Assembly (NCBI RefSeq): GCF_028473745.1
Contig: NZ_CP101137.1
Location: 1,612,001-1,676,000, forward strand
Length of the DNA stretch: 64,000 nucleotides
Origin: Streptomyces sp. M92
GTDB taxonomy: Bacteria; Actinomycetota; Actinomycetes; Streptomycetales; Streptomycetaceae
Reading direction: 5' to 3'
Within the stretch, counting starts at the first letter, position 1; every line of letters begins with the position of its first letter. The notes beneath the pieces are model-generated. The model was not told where the DNA came from. It saw only the letters and a program-made list of their open reading frames with translations, and did not search any database. The position numbers and the translations under genes were made by a program. Below, piece by piece: positions 26,514-32,644 of this stretch.

Positions 26514-27320
26514 ATGTATCCGAAGCGCGAGATCTTCCCGCGCTCCCCATTGGTCTACGTCACCGCCGAGGTGGCACTGGCGTATGAGCCAGCCATCAAC
26601 AAGATCGAAGTCCGAGACCTGTTTGCAAGCGCGATCCGCTCTCGGCTTCCAGTCTTGTCCCAAGACGTGGCCGTCTCCCTGCCATCGCCAGAGTCAAGCG
26701 ATGACAGCCCACCGGAGACCCTACCGACCTTGCGGGCGTTCAATAGGGAGCGGACCTCCTCGGCGCTCCTAAAGGCGACGTCACTGACCTTCGAGACAGT
26801 CACCTACCAGGACTTCGATGCGTTCTCCTCCTGCGTAGCGGAAGCCTCACGCGCCCTCGCAGAATGCGCGCCGCAGGCGCTGGTGGAGCGGGCCGGCATC
26901 CGCTTCGTGAATGAACTACGTCATCCCCAACACAGCGCCGAAGACAATCCAAGCTGGGACAAATGGGTGGCACCGGAGCTACTTGCTAGCGCACACTTGC
27001 TTCCCAGCGGTCATGCGGCGGGCGCAATGGGCACAACCCTCTACCACCTCGAAGGGGATGACTGGGTAGCGCTTCGATGGGGTGACGTCGTCGGCACGTC
27101 AATCGTGGATCGGGATGTCCCCTTGCGTCGCACAGAAGCCCCGAAGGGGCGCTTCTTCGCCCTGGACATCGACAGCTCTTGGGAGCCGCCAGAGCCTACG
27201 CCGTTGGACCCGGACGCCCTCATGAGCTGCCTACATCGTCTGCGCCCACCCGCTGGCGAGCTCTTCCAGGCAGCAATCACTGAGGACGCAAGGGAGTACT
27301 TCAGGGGGGACAAATCATGA
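26514..27320 (+). CDS. TIGR04255 family protein
   Basis: A 268-residue cytoplasmic protein. The N-terminus (KREIFPRSPLVYVTAEVALAYEP) and the central VERAGIRFVNELRHP, plus the late FFALDIDSSW strand, match the TIGR04255 family of unknown function, whose members often begin with PPL..V..EV. The ATG at 26514 follows GGGGTGAGCGT. The stop overlaps the next start by ATGA, so the genes are coupled. The base composition is lower in GC than the element backbone, which suggests separately acquired cargo. A defence or maintenance role is only an inference from location. Confidence 0.75.
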   Translation: MYPKREIFPRSPLVYVTAEVALAYEPAINKIEVRDLFASAIRSRLPVLSQDVAVSLPSPESSDDSPPETLPTLRAFNRERTSSALLKATSLTFETVTYQDFDAFSSCVAEASRALAECAPQALVERAGIRFVNELRHPQHSAEDNPSWDKWVAPELLASAHLLPSGHAAGAMGTTLYHLEGDDWVALRWGDVVGTSIVDRDVPLRRTEAPKGRFFALDIDSSWEPPEPTPLDPDALMSCLHRLRPPAGELFQAAITEDAREYFRGDKS

Positions 27321-27973
27321 CTGGACCAGTCGTAAGTAGCCAGGAACTACGCGACCTACTCCTCGAAGCAATCAGGCCACCCGCTGAGTGGGCAGTTGAC
27401 CGGCGGACGTCTACCAACCATCGGGCCATCGATGCGCAGTGGCGCGAGGACGTCTCCTTGGCCCGTGGACGCCACCGGCAAGCTGAACACGGCCGGCGCC
27501 GCAATCGTCGTGAATGGCTGGCAACCCGACGCCAAGAACTGATCCGTACACGAAGCGTGCAGGAGCTTCTGCACGAGCTCTCCGTGGATCAAGGAATGAC
27601 CTGGGTTGATCTGTCTCGCATGCTACGGGTCAGCGTTCCTGCGTTGCGCAAGTGGCGGAAGGCCGGCGGCGTCTCGACAGAGAATCGTGACCGACTGGCG
27701 GGCCTCGTTGCCTTTCTGCAGGTCCTGTACGAGGCAGGTGTCCGCGACCCCGCGCCGTGGATCGCTCACCCGTTGGTTGATGGCTACACCGTGACCGTGT
27801 TGGACCTCTATACGCCCGACCTTGCCCCAGACTTCGTAGACTTGGGCGCTGGTGACGTATCGCCAGTTATGCTGTTGGACCGGATCGAGCCGCAGTGGCG
27901 CGAGACGTACAAGAGCGAATATGAGGTCGTCAGCGCGGAAGATGGGATGCCCGCCCTGCGGCCTCGCGGCTGA
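27317..27973 (+). CDS. HTH protein, second gene of the TIGR04255 cassette
   Basis: A 218-residue protein. It begins with a charged Arg-rich helix (QWREDVSLARGRHRQAEHGRRRNRREW, about 42-68), then a clear helix-turn-helix TWVDLSRMLRVSVPALRKWRKAG (about 94-116). A C-terminal region (LAGLVAFLQVLYEAGVRDPAPWIAHPL..) looks like the MbcA/ParS/Xre-type antitoxin dimer domain. This suggests a transcriptional autoregulator or antitoxin-like partner for its neighbours. Its ATG overlaps the upstream stop (ATGA). Confidence 0.65.
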   Translation: MTGPVVSSQELRDLLLEAIRPPAEWAVDRRTSTNHRAIDAQWREDVSLARGRHRQAEHGRRRNRREWLATRRQELIRTRSVQELLHELSVDQGMTWVDLSRMLRVSVPALRKWRKAGGVSTENRDRLAGLVAFLQVLYEAGVRDPAPWIAHPLVDGYTVTVLDLYTPDLAPDFVDLGAGDVSPVMLLDRIEPQWRETYKSEYEVVSAEDGMPALRPRG

Positions 27974-27992
27974 CGCAGACGGAGGGGCCCGT

Positions 27993-28730
27993 ATGGGTGC
28001 GCAGCTCAACGCTGTACCTGGCACTGACCGGTTGTACGAGTACAGGGGCGCCCTCGGCACAAGCGAGGACGCCCCCCCTCGATTCCTTCCGTATCATCAA
28101 GGTGACGTCTTCTCTGGCGTAGATCTACCAGGCCTGCCTGATTACGATCACGCCATGCTGTTTCTGCATCCATGCACGATGCGGAGAGGTTCTCAACTGA
28201 CACCTGAAGTGACCGTGATCGGCGTGAAGGTCAAGTCCGCAAAGAAGATCATGACCGGGCCCGAAGCCTGGGAAAAGCATTGGTCGAAGGCCTTCGGCGT
28301 CATGCCACTGCCTGACATGTACTGCGGGGGGCGCGGTACGCACGTCGCAGAGTTCATGAAGATGGCAACAGTCCCTTCCACTGCTCTCGTGCGTGATCGA
28401 CGTGTCGCCACCCTCAGCGCAGAGGGACGCCTCTACCTGCTCCAACGCGCCTTTTACCACTTTTCGCGTGCGGTCATACCACTTGGAGACCTGCGAGCGA
28501 GCATGCGGCCGGTTGAGCGCGAGATCGAGCTTCAGACAGACTGGGTTGAGTCTTGCTGCGATCAGCACGGGGAACTTACGGACGAGGTCATAGCCGAGGC
28601 CGAGCTTGCATTCGATGCTTTCCTGACGACTGACAACCGCAGGGACAGCCTGCAAGATGGTGAGAGTGAGTTTTCGGTTGCGCGTGCCGTAAAGAAAGAG
28701 ATCGAGATGCGTTACGGCGGACAATCTTGA
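27993..28730 (+). CDS. Unknown protein, third gene of the TIGR04255 cassette (possible SH3-barrel/PemK-like)
   Basis: A 245-residue protein. The ATG at 27993 has GGAGGGG 5 bp upstream and lies 20 bp after the HTH gene, so the three form an operon. The core PYHQGDVFSGVDLP, then HAMLFLHPCTMRRG..VTVIGVKV, reads like the strands of a PemK/MazF-type barrel, with a conserved-looking HPC-x-MRRG motif. The C-terminal half is helical (LLQRAFYHFSRAVIPLGDLR). No catalytic set can be proven. I cannot assign a function. Confidence 0.6.
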   Translation: MGAQLNAVPGTDRLYEYRGALGTSEDAPPRFLPYHQGDVFSGVDLPGLPDYDHAMLFLHPCTMRRGSQLTPEVTVIGVKVKSAKKIMTGPEAWEKHWSKAFGVMPLPDMYCGGRGTHVAEFMKMATVPSTALVRDRRVATLSAEGRLYLLQRAFYHFSRAVIPLGDLRASMRPVEREIELQTDWVESCCDQHGELTDEVIAEAELAFDAFLTTDNRRDSLQDGESEFSVARAVKKEIEMRYGGQS

Positions 28731-29053
28731 GAGCAGGTTGCAGCGCCAAAGCGCACTGAGTGCGTAACTGCGTGACAACCGGCGTCGCACAGCTGCTGAC
28801 GATCACGAGCACAGGTGGCAGACAGCGAGCATCTCAAGTTGCTTCGTGACGAAGATGGCGTGTAGCTAGAGGAAGAGCTGGCCCGTCTCTAGGCATCACG
28901 AGGCCGCTCAGCGTCGGCCGGCAACGGAAGAAGCCCAAGGCATCTGACAGCTCAGAGCCATGGGCTTCATCATGTCCGCTGGTCAACCCAAGCGATGATC
29001 AGTAAGGCAGGCTTCGATTGCTGATAGGTCTGTCGTCTGTGGAGCGCCCCTGA
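28731..29053. other. 323-bp gap with a decayed small frame and a terminator
   Basis: A GTG frame from 28815 encodes MADSEHLKLLRDEDGV, stops at 28863, and continues in frame as LEEELARL, stop, ASRGR. This looks like a small coiled-coil gene with two nonsense codons. The hairpin GAAGCCCA (28930-28937)/TGGGCTTC (28961-28968) is a likely terminator for the TIGR04255 operon. Confidence 0.45.
28930..28968 (+). terminator. Terminator after the TIGR04255 cassette
   Basis: An 8-bp perfect stem GAAGCCCA/TGGGCTTC with a 23-nt loop, followed by ATCATG. It is moderate in strength. Confidence 0.5.
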
Positions 29054-29347
29054 TTAGAGGTCGCTTACGGCCAAGAGGTGACCGCGGCTGGTTGCTACGC
29101 GGAGCACGTCTCGCAGGGCCCCGGTCAGTTCGGCCAGCATGCGGCGCAGCTCTTCCGGGACGGTGTCCTGGTCGCCGAGTACCGCCGACACATGCTCCAC
29201 GAGTTCAGATGCCATTCCCAGCTGTACTGCCTCGATGTTGTCCGCCAGGCGGGACATGTAGCCGCCGCTGTCATCGGTGCTCAGGTAGCAGGGCTTGCCG
29301 TCCGGGCCCGACCACGGGAGGAGTCGCAGTTCGTTCTGCGGCGTCAT
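29054..29347 (-). CDS. Small helical hypothetical protein, last gene of a six-gene operon
   Basis: A 97-residue protein. The N-terminus carries LPWSGPDGKPCYLSTDDSGGYMSRLADNIE and a helical region follows (MASELVEHVSAVL..VPEELRRMLAELTGALRDVLRVATSRGHLL). The ATG at 29347 overlaps the upstream regulator's stop (ATGA). It resembles small proteins that sit after GntR genes in Streptomyces accessory regions. No function is known. Confidence 0.65.
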   Translation of the reverse strand: MTPQNELRLLPWSGPDGKPCYLSTDDSGGYMSRLADNIEAVQLGMASELVEHVSAVLGDQDTVPEELRRMLAELTGALRDVLRVATSRGHLLAVSDL

Positions 29348-30087
29348 CTGTGCGCCTGCCTTTCTTCGATCACGTGGTGGGTGCTAAAGACGGCGTCGAC
29401 ACGATCCCCAGGGAACACGAGGAGTGCCGCTTCAACGACTCGCCCGGTGTTGTCTACCGCAATGCGAGTGATAGCGAGGACGGCCAAGGCTGCGCTGATC
29501 CGCAGGGTGGAAGCCTCATCCGACGTTGGGAGTCGGGCGGACACCGTCTCGTGGACCTCGGCCGGCGGCGGGTCCTGCACAGAGAAGCTGGCATCCGCCC
29601 ACGCCCTTGAGGACCGGTCGCCGAGTGCCGTGGTCGGTGTCAGGTCTCGCGGTACGTAGACGCGGGCCAGGCTGTGGGGAGACTCTCCCTTATAGCTGAG
29701 GCGGAGGAATTCGGTCAGTGGGCTTCCGTCGTCCACCTTCAGAAGCGCAGTCAGGTGCCCCCGCGCGGGCAGTGCCGTAGTGCGGACTGTCACGCGTAGG
29801 TCCACGTCTGCGGCAGTCCGAGGATCCAGCGTGCCCCACCCACCGACGTACGTGACCTTGCGCAGCGGACGGCGGACGAAATTGCCCTTGCCGTGGATCT
29901 TCTCGACTAGGCCTTCTCCCTGGAGAACGGCGAGGGCACTTCGCAGTGTCGCCGTGCTGACCTTGTACCGGTCCGCTAGGGCGGACTCAGACGGGAGACG
30001 ATCACCAGGCCCGAGGCGGCCGGTCGTGATCTGGCGTCTCAAGTCGTCGGCGACGACGAGGCGGCGAGACGTCATGGACTGCGTCAC
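29344..30087 (-). CDS. GntR/UTRA transcriptional regulator
   Basis: A 247-residue GntR-HutC regulator. The winged helix (VADDLRRQITTGRLGPGDRLPSESALADRYKVSTATLRSALAVLQGEGLV) occupies about 10-60 and the UTRA domain about 90-245, where LTEFLRLSYKGESPHSLARVYVPRDL is typical. The GTG at 30087 overlaps the upstream stop as GTGA, so it was preferred to the internal ATG at 30075. It is the second GntR in this cargo region and the third in the element. The ligand is unknown. Confidence 0.85.
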   Translation of the reverse strand: MTQSMTSRRLVVADDLRRQITTGRLGPGDRLPSESALADRYKVSTATLRSALAVLQGEGLVEKIHGKGNFVRRPLRKVTYVGGWGTLDPRTAADVDLRVTVRTTALPARGHLTALLKVDDGSPLTEFLRLSYKGESPHSLARVYVPRDLTPTTALGDRSSRAWADASFSVQDPPPAEVHETVSARLPTSDEASTLRISAALAVLAITRIAVDNTGRVVEAALLVFPGDRVDAVFSTHHVIEERQAHR

Positions 30088-30308
30088 CGCCTTCTCGTCA
30101 TCCGCACGGCAACGAGCCGGGTCCGCCCGTTTATGGTCAGCAGCTCTCCCGACTCGAACAGGAGTTGCTTCGCGCCCTGGGGCAACTGGAAGAGGTCGCT
30201 CACCCGGCATGCCCGACCACCGACTTGGATGATGTCGCCCCGCAGAACAGTGGCCGCCGTGACCTCGACGTTGGCAGCCAGCGCACCCCCGGGGGCCCAG
30301 TTGCTCAC
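30084..30308 (-). CDS. 74-residue beta-rich hypothetical protein
   Basis: A short frame with GTG at 30308 overlapping the upstream stop (GTGA) and its own stop overlapping the GntR start (GTGA). The sequence (VEVTAATVLRGDIIQVGGRACRVSDLFQLPQGAKQLLFESGELLTI) reads as a small barrel with an RGDIIQVGG turn. It resembles an RNA- or nucleotide-binding SH3/KOW-like fold. It has no known family that I recognise. Confidence 0.65.
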   Translation of the reverse strand: MSNWAPGGALAANVEVTAATVLRGDIIQVGGRACRVSDLFQLPQGAKQLLFESGELLTINGRTRLVAVRMTRRR

Positions 30309-30508
30309 CGCTTCACCGCCGGTCGCGTGCAGTGGTCCGGCGCGGGGTGGCAGGGGCAGGCGCACATCTCGTAGATCACCGGCAGGTCGACCGGCGCAGG
30401 AGATGGCGACCCTTCCGCACAGGCTGTGTGCGTTCCGACCCGGCATGCGGTCGACCGGTAGGCAGCAGCCCCGGTTTCCGAAACGTGGAGGCGTTGACGA
30501 GGAGGCAT
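30305..30508 (-). CDS. 67-residue Cys-rich hypothetical protein
   Basis: Coupled at both ends: the ATG at 30508 overlaps the upstream stop (ATGA) and its stop overlaps the next GTG (GTGA). The protein has six cysteines, with CACPCHPAPDHC near the C-terminus that could bind zinc or iron. No homologue with a known role is recognised. The tight packing on both sides is the main evidence that it is real. Confidence 0.6.
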   Translation of the reverse strand: MPPRQRLHVSETGAAAYRSTACRVGTHTACAEGSPSPAPVDLPVIYEMCACPCHPAPDHCTRPAVKR

Positions 30509-30819
30509 CAGCGAGCACCTGCCAGGACCGAGAACGCCTCAGCCGACAGTCGCGGCGCCACGACCATCGAGCGTTGGCGTGCGCGCTGCCGCTCCCAGGC
30601 CAGCACGTACGGACGGACGAGCACGTTGTCCTCGCCCAGGAGCAGGTGAAGGCGGTCAGCGGTGTCCGGCATCCAGTCCGGGACGGCCGGCGGTTCTACG
30701 GCGAGCGCGGGAGGCGTCGCAACAGCCGTTTGGGACGGCGTTAAAGCTCGGCGGTGCCTGCCCTTGGGGAAGTACCGCGCTCTGGCGAGCGAGACGGCAC
30801 GGCGGATACGGTTGAGCAC
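30508..30819 (-). CDS. Small basic hypothetical protein
   Basis: A 103-residue protein with a basic N-terminus (IRRAVSLARARYFPKGRHRRAL), a Pro/Ala linker, and a C-terminal acidic/helical part (DWMPDTADRLHLLLGEDNVLVRPYVLAWERQRARQRS). The GTG at 30819 has GGAG about 10 bp upstream. Its stop overlaps the following ATG. The C-terminal LLGEDNVLVRPYV-x-WERQR segment recurs in small Streptomyces proteins next to GntR genes. The function is unknown. Confidence 0.6.
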   Translation of the reverse strand: MLNRIRRAVSLARARYFPKGRHRRALTPSQTAVATPPALAVEPPAVPDWMPDTADRLHLLLGEDNVLVRPYVLAWERQRARQRSMVVAPRLSAEAFSVLAGAR

Positions 30820-30831
30820 GCTGCTCAGCTC

Positions 30832-31110
30832 CTATCGCTGATAGCTCGGTCCCCCGACATCGCCCGTCGTGGGGGCCGCTTTGCGTACGACCGCCCAAAG
30901 GGTGCGGCCGTTCAAGCTGGTGGCGTGAAGCCCGAATCGATCGGCCTCCGCCACAACTTCCAGGACCTCCCGCCATGACTCGGCGGAGAGCGATTCCGGC
31001 ACCTCCGCCTCGACCGACGTGCACCGGTCGCGCTCCTCCACACGCGTGGTGAGCCCGACCGCCGATAACCGGGCGGCGATGGCCTCCGCGCTCACTCGCG
31101 AAGCGGGCAC
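30832..31110 (-). CDS. First gene of the six-gene cargo operon, small hypothetical protein
   Basis: A 92-residue protein with an alpha/beta ferredoxin-like rhythm: AIAARLSAVGLTTRVEERDRCTSVEAEVPESLSAESWREVLEVVAEADRFGLHATSLNGRTLWAVVRK. It is the promoter-proximal gene of the operon running 31110 to 29054, and is divergent from the GntR gene at 31190 across a 79-bp region with two operators. No known function. Confidence 0.65.
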   Translation of the reverse strand: MPASRVSAEAIAARLSAVGLTTRVEERDRCTSVEAEVPESLSAESWREVLEVVAEADRFGLHATSLNGRTLWAVVRKAAPTTGDVGGPSYQR

Positions 31111-31149
31111 AAGGAAGCCTCCGTCACTCGGCGATCACTTTGAGTGAAG

Positions 31150-31180
31150 CTAGTTAACTAGGTTAGAGCTAGTGGACTAG
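31150..31180. promoter_or_regulatory. Twin CTAGTNNACTAG operators in a divergent promoter
   Basis: CTAGTTAACTAG (31150-31161) and CTAGTGGACTAG (31169-31180) are identical half-site palindromes with centres 19 bp apart, about two helical turns. They end 9 bp before the ATG of the GntR gene at 31190 and lie 40-70 bp upstream of the divergent operon. They are the likely binding sites of that GntR protein. Confidence 0.75.
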
Positions 31181-31189
31181 ATTTTCCAT

Positions 31190-31948
31190 ATGCCTGAGCA
31201 GCCGCCCTATCTCCGCATCGCCGACGAGCTACGGCAGCGGGTCGCGGAGCACGTGTGGGAACCGGGGGACCGGCTGCCCTCCCGCGCGCAGATCGGCCAG
31301 GAGTACGGCGTAGGCGAGAACGTCGTCCGCAGGGCTCAGGAGCTGCTGATCTCCCAAGGCGTATTGGAGGGCCGAGCCGGTTCGGGCACCTACGTCGCCG
31401 AGCCCCGGCAACGCGTACGTGTGGTGCGGTCGTCCGCACGCGAGCAGCCCGAAGGGTCGCCGTTCCGGGCGGACATGAAGGCCGTCGGCAGGCAGGGCGA
31501 CTGGGAGAGCAGGACCGACGCCAAGGTGCCGGCCCCGGCGGAGGTCGCCGCCCGACTCGGTATCGCCGAGGGCGAGCTGTGTGTCCGAACCGCGTACGAG
31601 TTCCTGGCCGACGGCAGGCCCGTGCAGCTCTCGACCAGTTGGGAGCCGTACGACCTCACCGCCGGCAGTCTCGTCGTCCTCCCCGAGGGAGGGCCGCACG
31701 CCGGGGCAGGCGTCGTGAATCGGATGGCCGCCATCGGCATCACCGTGAGCCATGCCGTGGAGCAGCCCGAGCCCAGGCAGGCGACCGCCGAGGAGGCGTC
31801 ACTACTCGGCATTCAGAAGGCCGCGCTTGTCACGCACATCCGGCGGACGTACTACAGCGACCAGGGACGGCCCGTCGAGACGGCGGACATCGTGGTGCCC
31901 GCGGCTCACTGCGAGATCGTGTACGAGATTCCGATCAGCCGCGCGTAG
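31190..31948 (+). CDS. GntR/UTRA transcriptional regulator, divergent from the six-gene operon
   Basis: A 252-residue GntR-HutC regulator. The winged helix (YLRIADELRQRVAEHVWEPGDRLPSRAQIGQEYGVGENVVRRAQELLISQGVL) spans about 6-60. The UTRA domain spans about 85-250 and includes LCVRTAYEFLADGRPVQLSTSWEPYDL and a late ADIVVPAAHCEIVYEIPI. The ATG at 31190 lies right after the twin operators with no Shine-Dalgarno, so the transcript may be leaderless. It probably represses itself and the divergent operon until a ligand binds. Confidence 0.88.
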   Translation: MPEQPPYLRIADELRQRVAEHVWEPGDRLPSRAQIGQEYGVGENVVRRAQELLISQGVLEGRAGSGTYVAEPRQRVRVVRSSAREQPEGSPFRADMKAVGRQGDWESRTDAKVPAPAEVAARLGIAEGELCVRTAYEFLADGRPVQLSTSWEPYDLTAGSLVVLPEGGPHAGAGVVNRMAAIGITVSHAVEQPEPRQATAEEASLLGIQKAALVTHIRRTYYSDQGRPVETADIVVPAAHCEIVYEIPISRA

Positions 31949-32143
31949 GTGACGGCGTGGCCGGTAGGTCGCTCACGCGGTAGACCGCCGTCACTCACCC
32001 GGGCGAGTTCTGTCCCGCGCCACCAGGCGACGGGCGTTGAAGCCCCGCATGCTGATGGAGCCCCCACGTACCTTGCGGGCGGACGAGCGCCCGCTCTCCC
32101 CTGGCACGGTCTGAGAACGCGACCCATGAACGGAGCCCGACTC

Positions 32144-32329
32144 ATGCAAGCAACTGTCGGCGACAGAATCCGAATGCGCAGCCAGTCGGGCGCCTCAGCG
32201 GACGGTGAGATCGCCGAGGTGAAAGGGCAGAACGGCGAACCGCCGTACCTGGTGATGTTCGATGACGGTCACCAAAGCCTGATTTACCCCGGGCCCAACT
32301 CCGACTGTGAAATCAATCCCGAGGCTTAA
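32144..32329 (+). CDS. DUF1918 domain protein
   Basis: A 61-residue protein (MQATVGDRIRMRSQSGASADGEIAEVKGQNGEPPYLVMFDDGHQSLIYPGPNSDCEI). It shows the DUF1918 pattern of a small SH3-like barrel, with VGDRI near the start and the PPYLV-x-F-DDGH..L-x-PGPD-like block near the end. The ATG at 32144 follows CGGAG at 10 bp; 32126 is an alternative. It is the last gene inside the right end of the element. The function is unknown. Confidence 0.8.
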   Translation: MQATVGDRIRMRSQSGASADGEIAEVKGQNGEPPYLVMFDDGHQSLIYPGPNSDCEINPEA

Positions 32330-32451
32330 AGATCGACCGGACACGCCCCAGGCGGCAGGCCCCTCAGGGCATGCCCCAGCCGTGCCCCTTCCGTGCCCGA
32401 TCGGCCGGGGAATCGCGGGGAACGGCGGTCCTCGGCGGGTAGTGCACACGC

Positions 32452-32553
32452 CGACGGCCCCCGACCGTAACGCCTGGTCAGGGGCCGTCAAACACCGCGG
32501 TGGGTGTGGGATTTGAACCCACGGTGACTCGCGCCACGACGGTTTTCAAGACC
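32452..32553 (-). repeat. attR: element-borne copy of the tRNA-Ser 3' half and terminator
   Basis: It pairs with 15061-15162. In this copy the repeat completes the intact tRNA, so the 3' half of the present tRNA-Ser gene was supplied by the element. The hairpin GACGGCCCC/GGGGCCGTC (32452-32489) terminates the tRNA transcript. Confidence 0.9.
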
Positions 32554-32582
32554 GTTCCCTTAGGCCGCTCGGGCAACCCACC
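32498..32582 (-). tRNA. tRNA-Ser (anticodon TGA), integration target
   Basis: An 85-nt class II tRNA on the minus strand. It has acceptor stem GGTGGGT/ACCCACC with discriminator G, anticodon loop CTTGAAA (TGA), variable arm GTGGC-GCGA-GTCAC and T loop GGTTCAAATCC. CCA is not encoded. It is functional despite integration because the element restores its 3' end. Confidence 0.95.
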
Positions 32583-32644
32583 CCGCGCCGCTCGTGATCG
32601 ACGGCGCGGGGACAAGGGTAGCGGGTCGGGGGGCGAGGGTGGGA

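Larger units (their letters stand above)
15107..32553. mobile_element. pSAM2-type actinomycete integrative and conjugative element (about 17.4 kb)
   Basis: The element is bounded by direct repeats of the tRNA-Ser(TGA) 3' half. The backbone modules are tyrosine integrase, excisionase, rolling-circle replication initiator, Spd small proteins, FtsK-type TraB, a Pra-like protein, a KorSA-like repressor and a Nudix protein like Pif. Modules and order match pSAM2-class AICEs, which transfer as double-stranded DNA through TraB and replicate after excision. The cargo includes a TIGR04255 three-gene cassette, a six-gene operon with GntR control and an IS481-family insertion. All backbone genes look intact apart from the 3' end of the Nudix gene, so the element may still be mobile. 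Confidence 0.9.
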
